Source: Desulfobacteraceae bacterium (GTDB lineage: Bacteria; Desulfobacterota; Desulfobacteria; Desulfobacterales; Desulfobacteraceae). From it: DNA of 9,222 nucleotides. Below the pieces are notes generated by a model. The model did no database searches, was not told the DNA's origin, and saw only the letters and a program-made list of their open reading frames with translations. Of this stretch, positions 1 to 6,915 are shown one piece after another. The stretch is taken from NCBI GenBank assembly GCA_024225895.1, contig JAAEMC010001040.1, positions 1 to 9,222 on the forward strand. The letters run 5' to 3'. The translations under genes were made by a program, and so were the position numbers. The first letter of the stretch is position 1; the number at the start of each line of letters is the position of its first letter.

Positions 1-1
1 A

Positions 2-718
2 TTGGGCATACAAAAGCAGAAGCTTATGGTTGCAGGCAATATTAAGTTTGATCAGCCGGTGCCGGATTTCAATAAAACAGGACTTTTGGAATTAAAAAAT
101 AATCTGGGATTGGAAAATAACACAGTTGTTTTTCTTGCCGGAAGCACCCATGAGGGGGAAGAAATCATTTTGGCGGATCTTTTCAAGGATCTCAAAGAAC
201 AGGTGCCTGAATTGGTCATGGTTATTGTCCCCAGAGACCCCAAACGATGTAAAGCCCTTTTGCCGGTCTTTTTGCAAAGAAACATAAACACAGCTCTGAT
301 GAGCCAATTGGATAAGGGGCAGCTTAAAACAGATAACCCGGCATTCAGCCATGCGATTTTAATTGATCAAATGGGTTTGCTGGCAAAACTTTATGCGGTT
401 TGCGATCTTGCCTTTGTCGGTGGTTCCATGGTGCCTGAGGGCGGGCACAACCCGTTGGAACCGGCTGCTTTTTCAAAGCCTATCCTTTTCGGGCCCCATA
501 TGACGGATTTTGATCTGATTGCAAAGCTTTTAACCCAAAACATCGGGGGTGCTATGACTGTTGATTCTAAAAAGGATTTAAAAAGGGCTGCCACAGACAT
601 TTTAACGGACAAACAAAAGCAAAGACAAATGGGTTCCAATAATTACAAGGTCTTTTGTGAAAACAGTGGTGCTGTTCAAAGAATCATAAATCATTTGGAG
701 CACATGGATTTTGTTTAA
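2..718 (+). CDS. waaA: 3-deoxy-D-manno-octulosonic acid (Kdo) transferase WaaA/KdtA, C-terminal part (5' truncated)
   Basis: This is the C-terminal GT-B domain of the GT30 enzyme that transfers Kdo from CMP-Kdo to the lipid A precursor on the cytoplasmic face of the inner membrane. The frame is open from the left edge, so the 238 residues seen are only a little over half of a usual ~420-residue WaaA, and the leading TTG codon is simply the first complete codon, not a start. Visible family marks, counting from that codon, are a GNIKFD segment near residues 12-17 (linker into the C-terminal domain), AGSTHEGEE at 46-54, and the very characteristic GGSMVPEGGHNPLEPAAF at 140-157, followed by GPHM at 164-167. 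These belong to the CMP-Kdo binding half. The stop codon at 716-718 overlaps the proposed lpxK start. The neighbours (lpxK, lpxL-like, heptosyltransferases) agree with the call. Whether it adds one or two Kdo residues cannot be read from the sequence. Confidence 0.95.
   Translation: MGIQKQKLMVAGNIKFDQPVPDFNKTGLLELKNNLGLENNTVVFLAGSTHEGEEIILADLFKDLKEQVPELVMVIVPRDPKRCKALLPVFLQRNINTALMSQLDKGQLKTDNPAFSHAILIDQMGLLAKLYAVCDLAFVGGSMVPEGGHNPLEPAAFSKPILFGPHMTDFDLIAKLLTQNIGGAMTVDSKKDLKRAATDILTDKQKQRQMGSNNYKVFCENSGAVQRIINHLEHMDFV
697..700 (+). promoter_or_regulatory. Ribosome binding site supporting the TTG start of lpxK
   Basis: A GGAG tetramer inside the last codons of waaA lies 10 bases before TTG 711. 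The alternative ATG at 735 is preceded only by an A-rich stretch. This is the main argument for the overlapping TTG start, and it suggests the two genes are translated in a coupled way. Confidence 0.45.
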
Positions 719-1841
719 AAAATTATTAAAAAAGATGGAAGATAAAATTATCAGGGTGTCCGGCCGGGAATATTCTCCCAGAGCCTTTTCTTTTGAACAA
801 TGTTTAGTCATTTTTTCCAAGTTGTTTCAAATTCTCGCAGGCCTGCGCCTTGGGCTCTATGCCAAGGGGATTTTACGATCAAAGCAACTGCCATGCTTTG
901 TGATTTCAGTGGGAAATATTGTTGCCGGTGGCTCAGGCAAAACCCCCATGGTCATGTATCTTGCAAAGCAGCTGCAAAAAATGGGCAGGAAGGTGGTGAT
1001 CGTCAGCCGGGGATATAAGGCAAAAACGAGCAAAGGGGCGGTGGTGGTCACAGACGGGAAGACCATCTTTTTGTCGGAAAAAAATTGCGGAGATGAGCCC
1101 TATATGATGGCCAAACACTGCAATATCCCTATTGTTGTCGGAAAAGACAGGTTTCTGGCCGGCAGTCTGGCCGTCAAGGAATTTTCACCGGATATTATTC
1201 TTTTGGATGACGGGTTCCAGCATGTAAAGCTAAAACGGAACCTGGATCTTTTGTTGTTCGATTATGCGGCTCCCTTGGGGAATCACCGGATGCTTCCGGC
1301 GGGCCGGCTGAGGGAAACACCTGAAATGGCTGCAAAAAGGGCTGATGTCGTGATTTTGACCCGGTGCCCTCAAAAAGAAGAACAAACGCCTTTTGGTGGG
1401 GCGCAACTGAAATCGCATTTGGATACTCAACCTTTTTTCAAGACTTTTCACAAGCCCTATCTCCACGCATATATTAGGGACAACAACCATCTTTTTCTCA
1501 CCGATCCCTTTTTACTGGAACCTGTAAAAAATAAAAATGCGCTTCTTTTTTCCGGGATTGCCAACAACAGATCTTTTTATGATGGCATGGATAAACTCGG
1601 GGTGAATATTTTAGATCATCTTGAATTCAGCGACCATTACAGGTATAAGAAGGCTGATATTTTAGGGATCAGAGAAACAGCTTTTCAAAAAGGGGCTGAT
1701 CTTATTCTGACAACACAAAAGGATTTTGCAAGATTGGATGAAAATATTGAATGGGAAATGGATCTGGCCGTAATCGGCATTCAACTGGAATTGGAAAAGG
1801 AAGATCAATTTATTTCTTTTCTAAAGTCAACCCGGATTTAA
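711..1841 (+). CDS. lpxK: Tetraacyldisaccharide 4'-kinase LpxK
   Basis: LpxK phosphorylates the 4' position of the tetraacyldisaccharide-1-phosphate to give lipid IVA, using ATP at the inner membrane. Counting from TTG 711, the P-loop GNIVAGGSGKTP lies at residues 68-79, VSRGY at 98-102, GDEP at 127-130, DDGFQH at 166-171 and LPAGRLRE at 195-202, all in the order typical of the family. The C-terminal part carries SDHY (307-310) and TTQKDF (334-339). The hydrophobic segment before the P-loop fits the membrane-associated N-terminal helix. Two starts are possible. TTG 711 overlaps the waaA end by 8 bases and has GGAG at 697-700, 10 bases upstream. ATG 735 would leave a 16-base gap, has no good ribosome binding site, and would give 368 residues. 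The longer form keeps a basic N-terminal stretch (MFKKLLKK). Family assignment is firm; the start is not. Confidence 0.96.
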   Translation: MFKKLLKKMEDKIIRVSGREYSPRAFSFEQCLVIFSKLFQILAGLRLGLYAKGILRSKQLPCFVISVGNIVAGGSGKTPMVMYLAKQLQKMGRKVVIVSRGYKAKTSKGAVVVTDGKTIFLSEKNCGDEPYMMAKHCNIPIVVGKDRFLAGSLAVKEFSPDIILLDDGFQHVKLKRNLDLLLFDYAAPLGNHRMLPAGRLRETPEMAAKRADVVILTRCPQKEEQTPFGGAQLKSHLDTQPFFKTFHKPYLHAYIRDNNHLFLTDPFLLEPVKNKNALLFSGIANNRSFYDGMDKLGVNILDHLEFSDHYRYKKADILGIRETAFQKGADLILTTQKDFARLDENIEWEMDLAVIGIQLELEKEDQFISFLKSTRI

Positions 1842-1862
1842 CAGCAGAGCAAAGACATCTAC

Positions 1863-2759
1863 ATGACAGATGACCAGATATATAAATTATTAAAGCTTTT
1901 GGTCCGTATTCTGGGGATGCTTCCAAGGCCTTTAACGCGGTTTTGCTCAGATATTTTGGGCTTGTTGTGGTTTGATATTGATAAACGGCACCGAAAAGTG
2001 GTGTTGAACAATCTTACCCGGATTTATGGGAATAAATATTCTGATCTTCAGATCCGCCAAAGGGCAAAACGGATTTTTAAAAATATTGCAGGTATCTTTT
2101 TTGAAGTTGCCTGGTCAGCCAATCTTACCAAAGAAGAAATGCATAACCATATTTCCATTGTAGGGCTTGAAAATGTAGACAGAGCCCAGGCAAAGGGCAG
2201 GGGAGTCATTGGTCTAACCTGTCATATGGGTAACTTTGAACTATTGATCACGGCTTCCACTAAAATGGGATACCCAATCAATTGTATTTACCGGAAATTT
2301 GATTTTTATCCTTTGGAAAGACTGACTCGCGAAATCCGGGAACGCTTTGGCACAAAAATGATCCCCATGCGGGGGGCTTCTAAAAAAATTGAAGCTCTTT
2401 TACGCAAAGGCGAAGGTATAGCAACCCTTTTGGATCAGAATGTGGACTGGTACAAAGGGGTCTGGGTTGATTTTTTCGGGAAACCAGCCTGCACCAACAA
2501 TGGGTTGGCCATCCTTGCCCTGAAAAACAATACCCCAGTGGTTCCCTTGTTTATCACGAGACAGAAGGACAAATATACCATACGGTTTCTACCAGAAGTT
2601 CCCCTGGTCAAAACAGGGGACCAGATTAAGGATATTGAGAAAAATACCCAGAACTTTACCAAAGCCATTGAACTCATGGTACGGCAGAATCCGGAACAGT
2701 ATTTCTGGGTTCACAACCGGTGGAAAACCAAACCCTACTCCCTATTCCCCAGACAATAA
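1863..2759 (+). CDS. lpxL: Lipid A biosynthesis (lauroyl/myristoyl) acyltransferase, LpxL/LpxM family
   Basis: This 298-residue protein belongs to the LPLAT superfamily of late lipid A acyltransferases, which transfer an acyl chain from acyl-ACP to a hydroxyacyl group of Kdo-lipid A. The catalytic HX4E motif is at residues 121-126 (H-M-G-N-F-E). The family segment with R144 follows (IYRKFD), then LLDQNVD at 189-195 before a GKPACTNNG stretch (206-214) that matches the conserved 'G..a.t..G' block, and a C-terminal WVHNRWKTKP (282-291). Length is near the 306 residues of E. coli LpxL. The N-terminal ~35 residues are basic and hydrophobic and can anchor it to the inner membrane. It starts 21 bases after lpxK, with only a weak purine stretch (AAAGA, 1851-1855) as a ribosome binding site. 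Sequence alone does not tell LpxL from LpxM, nor the acyl chain used; as the only acyltransferase in the cluster it is named LpxL-like. Confidence 0.9.
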   Translation: MTDDQIYKLLKLLVRILGMLPRPLTRFCSDILGLLWFDIDKRHRKVVLNNLTRIYGNKYSDLQIRQRAKRIFKNIAGIFFEVAWSANLTKEEMHNHISIVGLENVDRAQAKGRGVIGLTCHMGNFELLITASTKMGYPINCIYRKFDFYPLERLTREIRERFGTKMIPMRGASKKIEALLRKGEGIATLLDQNVDWYKGVWVDFFGKPACTNNGLAILALKNNTPVVPLFITRQKDKYTIRFLPEVPLVKTGDQIKDIEKNTQNFTKAIELMVRQNPEQYFWVHNRWKTKPYSLFPRQ

Positions 2760-2810
2760 ATCCCGATGTCTGCAATATCGGGGTAAACTATGATGATGAA
2801 TTGTTTATAA
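2760..2810. other. Intergenic gap with a short hairpin between the acyltransferase and waaF
   Basis: This 51-base stretch is the only sizeable noncoding interval in the window. It contains an inverted repeat, CCCGAT at 2762-2767 and ATCGGG at 2777-2782, with a 9-base loop, extendable by one T-G pair. No run of T follows, so it is not a typical intrinsic terminator. A TATGAT sequence at 2789-2794 resembles a -10 box, but no TTGACA-like -35 element sits at the right distance. No Shine-Dalgarno sequence is evident before ATG 2811. Confidence 0.5.
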
Positions 2811-3917
2811 ATGGGTAAATTAAATTTTAAAGACAGGCCTGATGCACGAATACTGATTCGTGCTGCCAATTGGGTGGGCGATGCCATTATGACCACGCCC
2901 GTGATCCGGGCGGTTCGTAAAAATTATCCCCAAGCCCGGATCAGTGTGCTGGCAAAACCCTGGGTAGTGCCGGTTTATCAGCACAATCCCCATGTGGATA
3001 GAGTGTTGATTTACGACAACAACAGACGTCATAAAAGAGGCTTTGGCACAATCCGGCTTGCCAAAGATCTTCGCCGATACAAATTTGATATGGCCATATT
3101 GATGCAGAATGCCTTTGAGGCAGCCCTTTTAACCTTTTTTGCAGGGATTCCTTTACGGATAGGATATAATACCGATGGCAGAACCTTTTTGTTAAATCCC
3201 GCCGTTAAAATGGACAAGCACCTTAAAAAAAGGCATTTGATAGAATATTATAACGGCATATTAAAAGGCGCATCCCTGTTTAATGACGGTAGCCATATGG
3301 AGCTTTTCATCTGCCGCGATGACAGGCAATATGCTAAAAAGATTCTTGGTTCAGGTGGTTTTGATATCAAAAAACCGGTTATCGGTATCAATCCCGGCGC
3401 AACCGGAGGCACGGCAAAAAGGTGGTTCCCTGAGCGGTATGCCCGGCTTTGTGAAAAGCTGCACAAAAAATACAAAGTAAAGGTATTGATTTTCGGGGGG
3501 CCTTTAGATGCTGAACTTGGAGACAGGATTTTGGCTTTATCAAATGGGGTTTGCAAGAATATTGCAGGAAAAACAACCCTGGGCCAGGCATTTGCCCTGA
3601 TTGAAAAATGCGATTTGTTTGTCACCAATGACTCGGGGCTCATGCACGCTGCTGCTGCCCTTCATGTTAATCAGGTGGCCGTTATCGGTTCCACGGATTT
3701 TATTGCCACAGCCCCTGCCGACAATAACAGCATCATGGTGCGGGAAAAGGTTTTGTGTGCACCCTGCTTAAAGGATGAATGCCCGATTGACCACCGGTGC
3801 ATGGACAGAATCAGCGTGGATAAGGTAATGAACGTTTGTGAATCGATTCTGGAAAAAAAGCAGGCATTTTCAATAAAACTTAACAAAAAGGATGACCAGG
3901 CTGTTTCAAAATATTAA
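2811..3917 (+). CDS. waaF: Lipopolysaccharide heptosyltransferase II (GT9), WaaF-like
   Basis: A 368-residue GT-B glycosyltransferase of family GT9 that is expected to add the second L-glycero-D-manno-heptose from ADP-heptose to the LPS inner core in the cytoplasm. The N-terminal domain opens with ILIRAANWVGDAIMTTP (residues 14-30), whose Asp (D24) sits where the acceptor-side Asp of the family lies. The C-terminal ADP-heptose domain shows GINPGA (192-197), FGGPLD (228-233), IAGKTTL (251-257) and NDSGLMHAAAAL (273-284). Near the end a cysteine set, C316, C319, C324 and C330 in a CxPC...CP..HRCM pattern, matches what is seen in many non-enteric WaaF proteins. An in-frame TAA at 2808-2810 directly precedes ATG 2811, so the start cannot be further upstream. 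Its last 26 bases overlap the next gene. The WaaF label rests on the NWVGD motif and tail; GT9 members can differ in sugar specificity. Confidence 0.9.
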   Translation: MGKLNFKDRPDARILIRAANWVGDAIMTTPVIRAVRKNYPQARISVLAKPWVVPVYQHNPHVDRVLIYDNNRRHKRGFGTIRLAKDLRRYKFDMAILMQNAFEAALLTFFAGIPLRIGYNTDGRTFLLNPAVKMDKHLKKRHLIEYYNGILKGASLFNDGSHMELFICRDDRQYAKKILGSGGFDIKKPVIGINPGATGGTAKRWFPERYARLCEKLHKKYKVKVLIFGGPLDAELGDRILALSNGVCKNIAGKTTLGQAFALIEKCDLFVTNDSGLMHAAAALHVNQVAVIGSTDFIATAPADNNSIMVREKVLCAPCLKDECPIDHRCMDRISVDKVMNVCESILEKKQAFSIKLNKKDDQAVSKY

Positions 3918-4917
3918 AAAAATACTGATTATCAAACCAAGTTCCCTGGGGGATATTGTCCATTCCCTGCCGTTTTTGCATGCTGTTAAAAAAGAGTTTC
4001 CCCATGCAGATATCGACTGGGTGGTGGCCCACGGCCTCCATACATTTTTACAGGACCATCCCATGATCAACCGTTTGTGGGTGATCAAAAAGGATCAGTG
4101 GAAAAAATTAAACAATTATAAGCAGACCGTAAAAGAGATCAATGATTTAAGAAAAGGTCTGAAGCAGGCCCGCTATGATGTCTCTATTGATCTGTCAGGT
4201 CTTTTGAGAAGCGGTGTGATCTCCTATTTTTCCAAAGCCCCCATACGGCTGGGATTTAAAGAATCAGATGAGGGCAGCCCCTTGTTTTACAGCCATAAGA
4301 TCCACGGGAGCATGGAAATCCATGCCATTGACCGGTATCTTGAAATTGCCCGGTTCATGGGATGCAGTACTGATGAAATTGAATATCCTTTTGCACCCTA
4401 TGATAAAAAGCCTCAGATATTGAGTGATCTGCCCAAAGAGTATATCGTGATGAGCCCATCAGCGGGAAAAGTGGCCAACCGCTGGCATGCAGGACGGTTT
4501 GGTGAGCTTGCATCCAAACTATCTTTGCCTGTCGTGGTAATTGCAAGCGGGGCGGAAAAAGATGTGGCTAATGAGGTGGTGGAAAATTCCCAGGGGTCTG
4601 CCATCTCCATTGCCGGAAAAACAACCCTCAAAGAACTGGTTGCCGTGATCGCCAGGGCTGCTTTTTTTGTCTGTAATGATACAGGCCCAATGCATATAGC
4701 GGCTGCGTTAAAAGTTCCGGTATTTGCCATATTCGGGCCGGCAAACCCAATTCGGACCGGACCCTACGGTGATATCCATACAGTGATTCAAAAAGAATTT
4801 GACTGTATTCCCTGTTATTGCAAAAAACCCTGCACCCATTTTCAGTTCAGATGTATGGAAGAACTTAGTGTTAGAGAAGTATTGAAAAGTGTTCATACGA
4901 AATTGGATGAATTATGA
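3892..4917 (+). CDS. waaC: Lipopolysaccharide heptosyltransferase I (GT9), WaaC-like
   Basis: A 341-residue GT9 enzyme likely to transfer the first heptose from ADP-heptose to Kdo. The N-terminus holds ILIIKPSSLGDIVHSLP (11-27), the WaaC-type version of the GT9 opening with D21 as the likely catalytic or acceptor-binding Asp. The C-terminal domain has SPSAGKVANRWH (188-199), IAGKTTL (240-246), CNDTGPMHIAAAL (261-273) and FGPANPIRTGP (281-291). A cysteine-rich tail follows (C305, C308, C310, C314, C321). The only usable start is ATG 3892, which overlaps waaF by 26 bases in another frame; AAGG abuts this ATG and is too close to act as a normal ribosome binding site, so translational coupling is likely. 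The stop overlaps the next start as ATGA. GT9 identity is firm. The split into heptosyltransferase I and II is inferred from the SSLGD versus NWVGD motifs. Confidence 0.87.
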   Translation: MTRLFQNIKKILIIKPSSLGDIVHSLPFLHAVKKEFPHADIDWVVAHGLHTFLQDHPMINRLWVIKKDQWKKLNNYKQTVKEINDLRKGLKQARYDVSIDLSGLLRSGVISYFSKAPIRLGFKESDEGSPLFYSHKIHGSMEIHAIDRYLEIARFMGCSTDEIEYPFAPYDKKPQILSDLPKEYIVMSPSAGKVANRWHAGRFGELASKLSLPVVVIASGAEKDVANEVVENSQGSAISIAGKTTLKELVAVIARAAFFVCNDTGPMHIAAALKVPVFAIFGPANPIRTGPYGDIHTVIQKEFDCIPCYCKKPCTHFQFRCMEELSVREVLKSVHTKLDEL

Positions 4918-5717
4918 AGGTCTCTGTCATTGTCACCACATATAACCGTCCGGATGCCTTAAAAAAGGTGCTGGAGGGCCTGCTGGCACAAACTCGGCTG
5001 CCTGATGAGGTGGTGATTGCCGATGACGGATCAAAAAAAGAGACAGCAGACATGCTGGCTCCATTTTTAACGGCGCTCCAAAATGTTGTAAAACATGTTT
5101 GGCAGGAAGATAAAGGCTTCAGGGCTGCCAGAATCAGGAACAAGGCCATTTTAAAGTCTACGGGCCAATACCTGATCCTGCTGGACGGCGACTGCATCCC
5201 GGAACGGCATTTTATAAAGGACCACCTTGCCCTGGCCCGGGAAGGATATTTTTTCCAGGGAAAGCGCGTGCTGGTCAATAAAAGTATAGAACCTTCATTT
5301 TCTTTTACCGACACCCAATCAAAAATAAGACTGATATTGCTGGCATTATTGGGAAAGATTTCCAACAGTCATCATATCTTACGAATCCCTGTTTTCCCGA
5401 CATTAAAGCTGAGCAAACTGTCCGGAATCAAGTCCTGCAATTTTGGCGTTTTTAGAAAGGATATCTTTGCCGTTAACGGGTTTAACCATGAATTTGAAGG
5501 CTGGGGCAGGGAGGACTCGGAACTTGTGGTCCGGCTGTTTAAATACGGGCTCAAAAGAAATGAGAATCCTTTCAAGGCGATCTGTTATCATCTCTGGCAC
5601 CGGGAAAACCAGCGAAACCGAATCAAAAAAAATGATCATATCCTTGAAAATGCCATGGCCTCGGATAATTTTTTCTGCAATAAAGGTCTAAGTGAATTGG
5701 AAACCCAGGAAAAATAA
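4914..5717 (+). CDS. GT2 family glycosyltransferase with galactosyltransferase-type C-terminal domain
   Basis: This 267-residue GT-A enzyme carries the GT2 opening VSVIVTTYNRPDAL (3-16), the nucleotide-binding VIADDGS (34-40), the segment KGFRAARIRNKAI (67-79) and a metal-binding D91-G-D93 within LLDGDCIP. Its C-terminal half has NGFNHEFEGWGREDSEL (188-204), the GWGxED block of the Glyco_transf_7C type found in beta-1,4-galactosyltransferases and chondroitin-polymerase-like enzymes, where Glu-Asp (E200, D201) serves catalysis and acceptor binding. A YHLWH stretch at 225-229 fits a metal or substrate site also seen in that group. No signal peptide or membrane segment is apparent, so it acts in the cytoplasm. 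ATG 4914 overlaps the waaC stop by four bases, with GGA at 4905-4907. Context points to addition of an outer-core hexose or amino sugar. The donor and linkage cannot be read from the sequence, so no symbol is given. Confidence 0.88.
   Translation: MKVSVIVTTYNRPDALKKVLEGLLAQTRLPDEVVIADDGSKKETADMLAPFLTALQNVVKHVWQEDKGFRAARIRNKAILKSTGQYLILLDGDCIPERHFIKDHLALAREGYFFQGKRVLVNKSIEPSFSFTDTQSKIRLILLALLGKISNSHHILRIPVFPTLKLSKLSGIKSCNFGVFRKDIFAVNGFNHEFEGWGREDSELVVRLFKYGLKRNENPFKAICYHLWHRENQRNRIKKNDHILENAMASDNFFCNKGLSELETQEK
5707..5710 (+). promoter_or_regulatory. Ribosome binding site that decides the waaL start
   Basis: AGGA ends 8 bases before ATG 5719 and lies in the last codons of the preceding glycosyltransferase gene. 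It favours ATG 5719 over the in-frame GTG at 5692, which has no such site. Confidence 0.6.
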
Positions 5718-5718
5718 T

Positions 5719-6915
5719 ATGGGAAGCATTAACCAAATATTTGCCAGGATAGATGCAGATGGCTTCATCTTCTGGTTTGTTGCCTTAACCTTTCTGCTGT
5801 TGCCAACCGGTACAGCACCACCCCTGATCGCCGTGGGACTGGCTCTTGCAGTCTGGCTTTTTTCCGGCCGGTTTCTAAAAGCAGGGCATATTTTGACCAG
5901 GTCGTTTTTCTGGCCTGTGATTCCTTTTTTAGTACTGCCCTGGATTGGCCTTCTATATTCCCTGGACCCGGAGCTTGGAATGGATTATGCCATGAAAACA
6001 AAATACTGGATTGTGCTTTTAGTCACTGCCGGCCTGGTTCTGGATGAACAGCGTATCCGTATTTTGATTCATTTTTTCTGGGCTGGTCTGTTCATGGGAG
6101 CGGCCCTTGCATTGATCCAGTTTGCAGGGTTTGTAAAACCCATAGACCATATGTTTTTAGGGTTTGGGATCGTCCACACCCTTATTTCCATGTACCTGAT
6201 CATCGGGATCCTGACCGCCTCCTTTTATTTTAAAAGTGCAAAAACAAAGGGCTACAAGATCTTGTTAATTGTTTTAATGGCTGCCTTTCTTTTTCATTTA
6301 ACCGTACTTCGCGGCAGGAGCGGATACCTGATGTTTGCCTGTTTTTCCCCGTTTGTTGCCGCCAATCTTATGTATTCATTTTCAAAAAAGATAAAGGTTG
6401 CTCTTTGCATCCTGATGATTTTATCCTTGTCATTGTCGCCTGTGGTAAGACAAACAATCCACACCACCATGACCAATCTGGAAGCACAAAAACAAAAGAT
6501 TGCCCAGGGAGTTGATGTGGAGGAATTCCCCAGGTTTTTCATAATCCGGTCCGCTGTTGAGCAATTGATCGCCCATCCATTTATCGGGATCGGAACCGGG
6601 AGCCTTGCCCATCCCACAAGACTTGAGGGCCATGAAGTGGCCCATCCCCATAATAATATTTTATATATGGGGGTCAGTTTCGGCTTATTTGGAATCCTGG
6701 CATGTTTATGGCTTTTCTGGACCCTGTTTATACGCAGTTGGAAACACAGGGCCACCCCTTTGGGATATTTTATCATGTCCATTTGCCTTGTGCTTTTTTT
6801 TGGGGGTGTTTTTGATACACATATTCTCAATACCGGAACCTTGTTGCTTCTGGCAATGGGGTATGGTTTATTAAATTGTCTTGAACCTGATAAGCCGGAG
6901 AAAATCGATACCTGA
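5719..6915 (+). CDS. waaL: O-antigen ligase family membrane protein, WaaL-like
   Basis: A 398-residue polytopic inner-membrane protein of the O-antigen ligase/polymerase (Wzy_C) superfamily, with about ten to twelve hydrophobic segments spread over residues 15-385. WaaL moves the undecaprenyl-linked O-antigen onto the lipid A-core in the periplasm. LRGRSGY (197-203) marks the arginine region, and the large periplasmic loop carries R272, R277 and GIGTGSL (290-296). HNNILYMGVSFG at 311-322 fits the published WaaL pattern H[NS]xxLxxxxxxG exactly; H311 is the expected catalytic His. ATG 5719 is chosen over an in-frame GTG at 5692 because AGGA (5707-5710) lies 8 bases before it and it falls one base after the preceding stop; the GTG start would run 26 bases into the previous gene. 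The stop overlaps the next ATG by one base (TGATG). A Wzy polymerase is the alternative, but position within a lipid A-core cluster favours ligase. Confidence 0.85.
   Translation: MGSINQIFARIDADGFIFWFVALTFLLLPTGTAPPLIAVGLALAVWLFSGRFLKAGHILTRSFFWPVIPFLVLPWIGLLYSLDPELGMDYAMKTKYWIVLLVTAGLVLDEQRIRILIHFFWAGLFMGAALALIQFAGFVKPIDHMFLGFGIVHTLISMYLIIGILTASFYFKSAKTKGYKILLIVLMAAFLFHLTVLRGRSGYLMFACFSPFVAANLMYSFSKKIKVALCILMILSLSLSPVVRQTIHTTMTNLEAQKQKIAQGVDVEEFPRFFIIRSAVEQLIAHPFIGIGTGSLAHPTRLEGHEVAHPHNNILYMGVSFGLFGILACLWLFWTLFIRSWKHRATPLGYFIMSICLVLFFGGVFDTHILNTGTLLLLAMGYGLLNCLEPDKPEKIDT

Noticed and set aside
26..28. ATG at 26 as the true start of the first gene
   Set aside because: The frame is open upstream to the edge and the product lacks the N-terminal half of WaaA, so this is an internal Met of a truncated gene.
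2762..2783. Intrinsic terminator after the acyltransferase gene
   Set aside because: The stem is only six or seven base pairs and is not followed by a T run.
2789..2794. TATGAT as the -10 box of an internal promoter before waaF
   Set aside because: The hexamer 17 bases upstream does not resemble TTGACA, so the match is probably chance in AT-rich sequence.
3561..3580. AGKTT in both GT9 proteins as a Walker A nucleotide-binding loop
   Set aside because: It lacks the full GxxxxGK[TS] spacing and sits at a position where GT9 enzymes usually have a similar aGKTsl block, so it is a family motif and not a P-loop.
3248..3643. A 131-codon open frame on the minus strand
   Set aside because: It is antisense to the conserved core of the WaaF-like gene and has no domain or ribosome binding site of note.
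4871..5365. A 164-codon open frame on the minus strand
   Set aside because: It is antisense to the waaC end and the GT2 gene, both with firm family motifs; its translation shows no domain.
6294..6830. A 178-codon open frame on the minus strand
   Set aside because: It lies wholly opposite waaL, whose motifs and frame are clear. The antisense translation is rich in Arg, Ser and Cys with no recognisable motif, and has no supporting context.
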